Shown piece by piece: positions 35,746-39,275 of a DNA stretch of 39,275 nucleotides. The DNA is from Acidobacteriota bacterium (GTDB lineage: Bacteria; Acidobacteriota; Vicinamibacteria; Vicinamibacterales; UBA8438), in NCBI GenBank assembly GCA_002712885.1, contig PAUN01000068.1, positions 4,702-43,976 on the forward strand, read 5' to 3'. Position 1 is the stretch's first letter, and each line of letters begins with the position of its first letter. Both the position numbers and the translations under genes were made by a program. The notes under the pieces were generated by a model that did not search any database, was not told where the DNA came from, and saw only the letters and a program-made list of their open reading frames with translations.

Positions 35746-36932
35746 GATGCGACCGACTCCGTCGGTGGGGCCATCAGCTCGCCAATCTGTGCGCGTAGCT
35801 CGTCCTGAAACCGTTCGCGGGAGAACCCGAGCGCGTGACGACGGATCGCGTCCGGATCGAACGACCCATGCACGACCTGGTGTACCGCGTCGGCGAACGC
35901 CGTGTCGGTCGCCTCCGGCACAAGGATCCCGGTGACTCCGTCGACGACCGTCTCGCAGGCCCCGCCATGTCGCAGCGCCACCACGGGGCGGCCGCAGGCT
36001 TGTCCCTCGACCGGCGCGATGCCGAAGTCCTCGGTCCCCGGCAGCAGCACGGCCGCCGCACCTTGATAGGCCGTGCGGACCTGCTCATCCGACAGCGCTC
36101 CCAGGAACTCGACCCCCGGTTGTGCCGCTTCCCGGAGTCGGTCGGCATCCGGGCCGGTGCCGACCACGCGCAACGGTACACCCGCCCGCGCGCAGGCACG
36201 CATGGCCAGATCGACGTGCTTGTAGGGGACCAGCGCTGACACGATCAAGGCATATCCATCGGACGGCCGACCACTCGGGTGGAAGAATTTGGTGTCCACC
36301 GGCGGATGAACCACACTGGCGGATCGATTATAGTATCGGCGTATTCTCCCCGCAACATATTGTGAAATGGCGACATAGCGGTCTACGCGGCCTGCCGTCG
36401 AGACATCCCACCGGGCCATCGCGCTCAGCCCCCATCTGAACACGCGGCTCGCGACCGGGCCCACTCGCGCTGGACCGAAGTAGGCGTCGAACTGATCCCA
36501 GGCATAGCGCATCGGGGTAAAGCAGTAGTTCAGATGACGCGCCCGACCGGTCGGAATCGCGGACTTGGCGGCACAATGACTGGAACTGATGACCACGTCG
36601 AATGCGTCGAGGTCGAACTGTTCGATCGCGGCCGGGAACAGAGGGAGCAGCGGTCGGTAATACCGAGCCGCCAGCGGCAACCGCTGGATGAATGACGTGT
36701 GCATCGGTCCGGCTTCGATGGTCGGCGAGACAGACCCCGGCACGTGCAAGAGGGTAAAACGGTGAGCCTCCGGAAACAGCTCACAGATCGCGTCCAACGT
36801 GCGCTCTCCGCCCCGCATTCCGGTGAGCCAGTCGTGCACGAGGGCGACCCGCAGGCCTGGTCGAGGACCCGGCGCCGCGCCGAACGGCCGGGGTGTCTGG
36901 GAGGACTCTCGTGGAGACACCATCGCGGTCAT
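35742..36932 (-). CDS. GT4-type glycosyltransferase
   Basis: The 396-residue GT-B enzyme would add a sugar to the lipid-linked repeat unit. The N-terminal domain begins LRVALVHDWLTGMRGGERTL. The C-terminal donor-binding domain contains YALIVSALVPYKHVDLAMRA and the E-x7-E motif EDFGIAPVE followed by GQACGRPVVALRHGG. The ATG at 36932 overlaps the preceding gene's stop (ATGA), and GGTGAGC lies just upstream; a start at 36989 would overlap more. The segment HLNYCFTPMRYAWDQFDAYF is common in mannosyltransferase-like members, but the donor cannot be assigned. Confidence 0.92.
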   Translation of the reverse strand: MTAMVSPRESSQTPRPFGAAPGPRPGLRVALVHDWLTGMRGGERTLDAICELFPEAHRFTLLHVPGSVSPTIEAGPMHTSFIQRLPLAARYYRPLLPLFPAAIEQFDLDAFDVVISSSHCAAKSAIPTGRARHLNYCFTPMRYAWDQFDAYFGPARVGPVASRVFRWGLSAMARWDVSTAGRVDRYVAISQYVAGRIRRYYNRSASVVHPPVDTKFFHPSGRPSDGYALIVSALVPYKHVDLAMRACARAGVPLRVVGTGPDADRLREAAQPGVEFLGALSDEQVRTAYQGAAAVLLPGTEDFGIAPVEGQACGRPVVALRHGGACETVVDGVTGILVPEATDTAFADAVHQVVHGSFDPDAIRRHALGFSRERFQDELRAQIGELMAPPTESVAS

Positions 36933-38044
36933 GACGCGGCGCTCACCTCCCGATAGATGCGCAACACGCGTTCGACCGACGTTTTCCACGAAAAGCTGGC
37001 GGCACGGATACGCCCCCGCGCGATAAGACGCTGCCGCGTCGTTTCGTTGGACAGAATTTGGTGCATGCCCTCGGCGATCGCCTCCGGGTCGCGCGGATCG
37101 ACGAGCAGCGCCGCGTCGTTGACGACCTCCGGGAGTGACGAGACGTTCGAAGTCAGCACCGGTGTTCCGCTCGCCATGGCCTCCAGCGGGGGGAGACCGA
37201 AGCCCTCGTACAGCGAGGGAAAGACGAACGCGTCAGCCAGGTGATATAGCGTCGCCAGCGTCTCGGCGGCCAGGAATCCCAAAAACCTGACGTGCTTGTG
37301 CAGGTTGTAGCGGTGCACGGCTCGTCGGATCGTCGCATGTCGAGATATCTCACTGCCCGTAATCAACAGCTTGATGTCATCGGCGCCGTTGCTGCGGAGG
37401 CGCGCGAACGCGTCGATGAGGCGCTCCAGGTTCTTGTGCGGCTTGACGTTCCCCGAGTAGAGCAGAAATCGGTCGTGGAGCTGATACCGTTCGCGCACAC
37501 GCTCCAACTGGACCGGGTCCGGCGGTTCACTGAACCGGTCGTCAATGGCGTTGTAGATGACGTCCACTTTCTCGGGCGGCATCGGGAAGAAGCGCAAGAT
37601 GTCCCGCTTGGAGGCCTCCGACACCGTCAGCACACGCGCCGAGCGGGTCGTGGCGACCCGGAAACAGACCTGGGCATATGTGTGGGCCAGTTTGCTCGGT
37701 AGATACTCCGGAAACATTAGGTGGATGCAGTCGTGAATCGTCACGATGGACCGGCATGGCGTCAGGGCCGGGAGCACGTAGTGTGGCGCATGGAAGAGGT
37801 CAGCCCGCGCTCGCACCAGATTGAGCGGCACCGTCACCTGTTCGGTGAGGGAGTAGTTGCTGGACCGGTCCGGCATCGGGCGGAAGTTGGGGCCCAGCTG
37901 TTCGACGCGCTCGCAGTCTTGCGGACGGCAGACCAGCACATACTCCGACTCGTGATCCAGACGCGCCAGCCACTCCACGAGGTTCCGAACGTACGTGCCA
38001 ATCCCGAAGTCATGGAACTTTCTGATGTCGATGGCAATCCGCAT
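36929..38044 (-). CDS. GT4-type glycosyltransferase
   Basis: The 371-residue GT-B enzyme starts [20 protein letters not shown], a pattern common in family-4 polysaccharide mannosyl- or rhamnosyltransferases. It shows [14 protein letters not shown] in the linker region, [20 protein letters not shown] at the donor domain and the E-x7-E motif in [24 protein letters not shown] precedes the ATG. It is the first of the coupled run leading to the second glycosyltransferase, the sugar phosphotransferase and the decarboxylase. Between it and the upstream GT2 gene lie 330 bases with two repeat copies, which may separate transcription units. Confidence 0.93.
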   Translation of the reverse strand: MRIAIDIRKFHDFGIGTYVRNLVEWLARLDHESEYVLVCRPQDCERVEQLGPNFRPMPDRSSNYSLTEQVTVPLNLVRARADLFHAPHYVLPALTPCRSIVTIHDCIHLMFPEYLPSKLAHTYAQVCFRVATTRSARVLTVSEASKRDILRFFPMPPEKVDVIYNAIDDRFSEPPDPVQLERVRERYQLHDRFLLYSGNVKPHKNLERLIDAFARLRSNGADDIKLLITGSEISRHATIRRAVHRYNLHKHVRFLGFLAAETLATLYHLADAFVFPSLYEGFGLPPLEAMASGTPVLTSNVSSLPEVVNDAALLVDPRDPEAIAEGMHQILSNETTRQRLIARGRIRAASFSWKTSVERVLRIYREVSAAS

Positions 38045-38087
38045 CTCTCACGATCCTACCCGTTGCGCGCGCCCGGCGCTGACACTA

Positions 38088-38193
38088 GGTTTTCCGACGA
38101 GGCGGCCGTCCGGCGGCGTTCCTTTGTCGGTTAGAGCCCACGTGGCTGCTCCCTCATCCCGCCTGGCCAGACGGACGCCTCGTCAGAAAAGCC
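38088..38193 (+). repeat. Intergenic inverted-repeat element, copy E
   Basis: The left arm GGTTTTCCGACGAGGCG and the right arm CGCCTCGTCAGAAAAGCC are clear inverted repeats over about 26 positions with few mismatches. A central AGCC-CACGT-GGCT hairpin and GGCTGCTCCCTC follow the family pattern. It lies 43 bases before the start of a leftward glycosyltransferase gene, so it is in that gene's upstream region. Confidence 0.8.
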
Positions 38194-38245
38194 CCTCGGA
38201 CCTCTTTCAGCAACCTGGTAGTGCCCTATAACCGTCATCCGCATC

Positions 38246-38348
38246 AAAAGTCGCCAACGAGGCATCGCGCCTGCATGCATTGTTCTGCGGTCACAACCAA
38301 CTTGCTCCCTCGTCGCGCCTGGCCAACTGGGCGCCGCGCGCAAAAAAT
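38246..38348 (+). repeat. Intergenic inverted-repeat element, copy F
   Basis: A more diverged copy in direct orientation with copy E, about 53 bases away. The conserved parts are CGAGGCATCGCGCCTGCATG in the left arm region, GCGGTCACAACC in the middle and TTGCTCCCTCGTCGCGCC with GGCCAACTGG at the right. It ends about 25 bases from the stop of the GT2 gene. Together E and F fill most of the gene-free interval 38045-38373. Confidence 0.65.
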
Positions 38349-38373
38349 CGTCCCACGTCGTTCTTCAACACTC

Positions 38374-39207
38374 CTAATTGTCCGGTGGGAGGAGGCCACG
38401 GACGCGGAGATAGGCGCGCAGGACGCGATGCCATCGGGGATGGTGCTTGCGGTAGAACGCCAGATGGCTACGTCGATAGGCGACCGCCGTCGCGGCCTGA
38501 GCATGCCGGCCAGAGCGGCCGCGTCGGTGTACGACCTCGACCTCCGGCGTAAAGAGCACGTGGCGCCCGAGCGCGCGTATCGACGCACAAAAATCAACAT
38601 CCTCCGTGTACAGGAAGAAGCGCTCATCGAGGCCCCCGACGGCGTCCGCGTCAGCCCGCCGCACCAGCAAACAGGCGCCGCTGACCCAGTCGACCGGGCG
38701 CTCTCGACGCGCTTGGCGCTCAGCGAGTCCGGCTAGCCCAGGTACCCGGTGGGCATGCGCGCGCACGAGGCTCTTCTGCCACAGCTCAGCTAGGGGCGAG
38801 AGCATCGGCCCGGACGAAATTTCGAGGCGTCCCGCCCCATCGATGAGCCTGGGCCCCAGCACCGCCACATCGTCGTGTGCGTCGAGAATCTCGATCAAGC
38901 GGTCGATCGCGCCGGTGGGGGGGAGCGCGTCGCTGTTGAGGAGCAGAACGAGGCGGCTGTGGGTCGCCGCGATCCCGGCGTTAGTGGCTCGGGCGAAGCC
39001 GAGATTGCCCCCGGTATCGATGACCTCGACCGGCGCACCATAGGTGCGCGCGGCCGCGGCGCTCCCATCGGTCGACGCATTGTCGACGACGACGACCTGG
39101 TGCGCGGCACGAGGCGGATGGTCACGCAGCTGGCTCAAGCAAGCCTGGAGGTCGTCGCGCGCGTTGTAGCTCACGATGACAACCGCCAGTTCGGTCGCGA
39201 GGGTCAT
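38374..39207 (-). CDS. GT2-family glycosyltransferase
   Basis: The 277-residue GT-A enzyme resembles rhamnosyltransferases of surface polysaccharide clusters. Motifs are LAVVIVSYNARDDLQACLSQ at the start, VVVVDNASTDGSAAAA, the nucleotide-sugar site LVLLLNSDALPPTGAI, and WVSGACLLVRRADADAVGGL. FFLYTEDVDFCASIRALGRH carries the probable catalytic Asp. The tail YRSHL-type region (AVAYRRSHLAFYRKHHPRW) is usual for the family. The ATG at 39207 overlaps the stop of the preceding gene by ATGA. The sugar donor is not determinable. Confidence 0.92.
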   Translation of the reverse strand: MTLATELAVVIVSYNARDDLQACLSQLRDHPPRAAHQVVVVDNASTDGSAAAARTYGAPVEVIDTGGNLGFARATNAGIAATHSRLVLLLNSDALPPTGAIDRLIEILDAHDDVAVLGPRLIDGAGRLEISSGPMLSPLAELWQKSLVRAHAHRVPGLAGLAERQARRERPVDWVSGACLLVRRADADAVGGLDERFFLYTEDVDFCASIRALGRHVLFTPEVEVVHRRGRSGRHAQAATAVAYRRSHLAFYRKHHPRWHRVLRAYLRVRGLLPPDN

Positions 39208-39275
39208 CCTGACCGTCCCACCGCTTCGAGCACGGCCAGCGTCTCGGATGCAGCCCGGGCCCAGGTAAAGTACGG
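39204..39275 (-). CDS. C-terminal end of a glycosyltransferase, partial
   Basis: The last 23 codons of a leftward gene read PYFTWARAASETLAVLEAVG and end with TGA at 39206-39204, overlapping the next start. The pattern FTWxRAAxETLxV is the usual tail of GT4-type glycosyltransferases. The rest lies outside the window. Confidence 0.7.
   Translation of the reverse strand, partial: PYFTWARAASETLAVLEAVGRSG

Noticed and set aside
38088-38348. Tandem copies E and F as a CRISPR array
   Set aside because: Only two diverged copies with internal inverted repeats and no uniform spacers; no cas genes.

Overview
The window looks like chromosomal DNA of a GC-rich bacterium with a Gram-negative-type secretion style. 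Signal peptides and lipoboxes are present, GTG starts are frequent, and many genes are coupled by 4-base ATGA overlaps. The gene mix (M2 and M20 exported peptidases, bactofilin, a TPR/S-layer-like lipoprotein, a lactate permease family protein, SpoIIE-type phosphatase and STAS protein) would fit an Acidobacteriota, perhaps Vicinamibacteria-like, genome. That assignment is inference from style, not from a marker gene. No rRNA, CRISPR, phage or intact insertion sequence was seen.

Left part (1-10.2 kb) is mostly housekeeping. It holds a partial DUF1326 gene and a P-II (glnB) gene broken by one extra base, followed by an acyl-CoA dehydrogenase. An initiator tRNA-Met comes next, with a visible promoter and terminator. 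Then come an FtsB/DivIC-like gene, a coupled cutA / PP2C phosphatase / RNase III operon, an orphan AAA ATPase with its own promoter, and purA. The RNase III carries an unusual N-terminal DUF2007-like domain. A 32-bp perfect palindrome lies over the -10 region of the putative tRNA-fMet promoter.

Middle part (10.2-23 kb) is accessory and partly decaying. It contains an M2 (ACE-like) lipoprotein peptidase, a STAS / lactate permease / cupin operon, a Rieske ferredoxin, two exported metallo-beta-lactamase-fold proteins, a DUF457 membrane hydrolase and an exported M20 peptidase. Three genes here are wrecks: alanine dehydrogenase (frameshifts plus stops), a sigma-54 activator lacking its N-terminal half, and an HDOD gene with two frameshifts.

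The most unusual feature is an undescribed-looking family of about 100-126 bp intergenic repeats with imperfect terminal inverted repeats of about 27 bp (GGTTTCC...GGAAACC) and a variable central hairpin. I find six copies: A 12083, B 18243, C 22704, D 22916, E 38088 and F 38246. Nearly all sit immediately behind a gene's stop codon. A second 66-bp element, present twice (12260 and 22849), accompanies copies A and D on the same side.

Right part (23-39.3 kb): iscS and mnmA form a sulfur-relay operon. Divergent from it, behind a good sigma-70-type promoter, is a rightward run: bactofilin, SAM hydrolase (DUF62), class II fructose-bisphosphatase, an unrecognised large exported protein, a TsaC/Sua5 protein, a TPR-SLH lipoprotein and a CDP-alcohol phosphatidyltransferase. 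The window ends in a leftward exopolysaccharide locus, in transcription order: partial glycosyltransferase, GT2, repeats F and E, two GT4 enzymes, an undecaprenyl-phosphate sugar phosphotransferase and a UDP-glucuronate decarboxylase-like enzyme.
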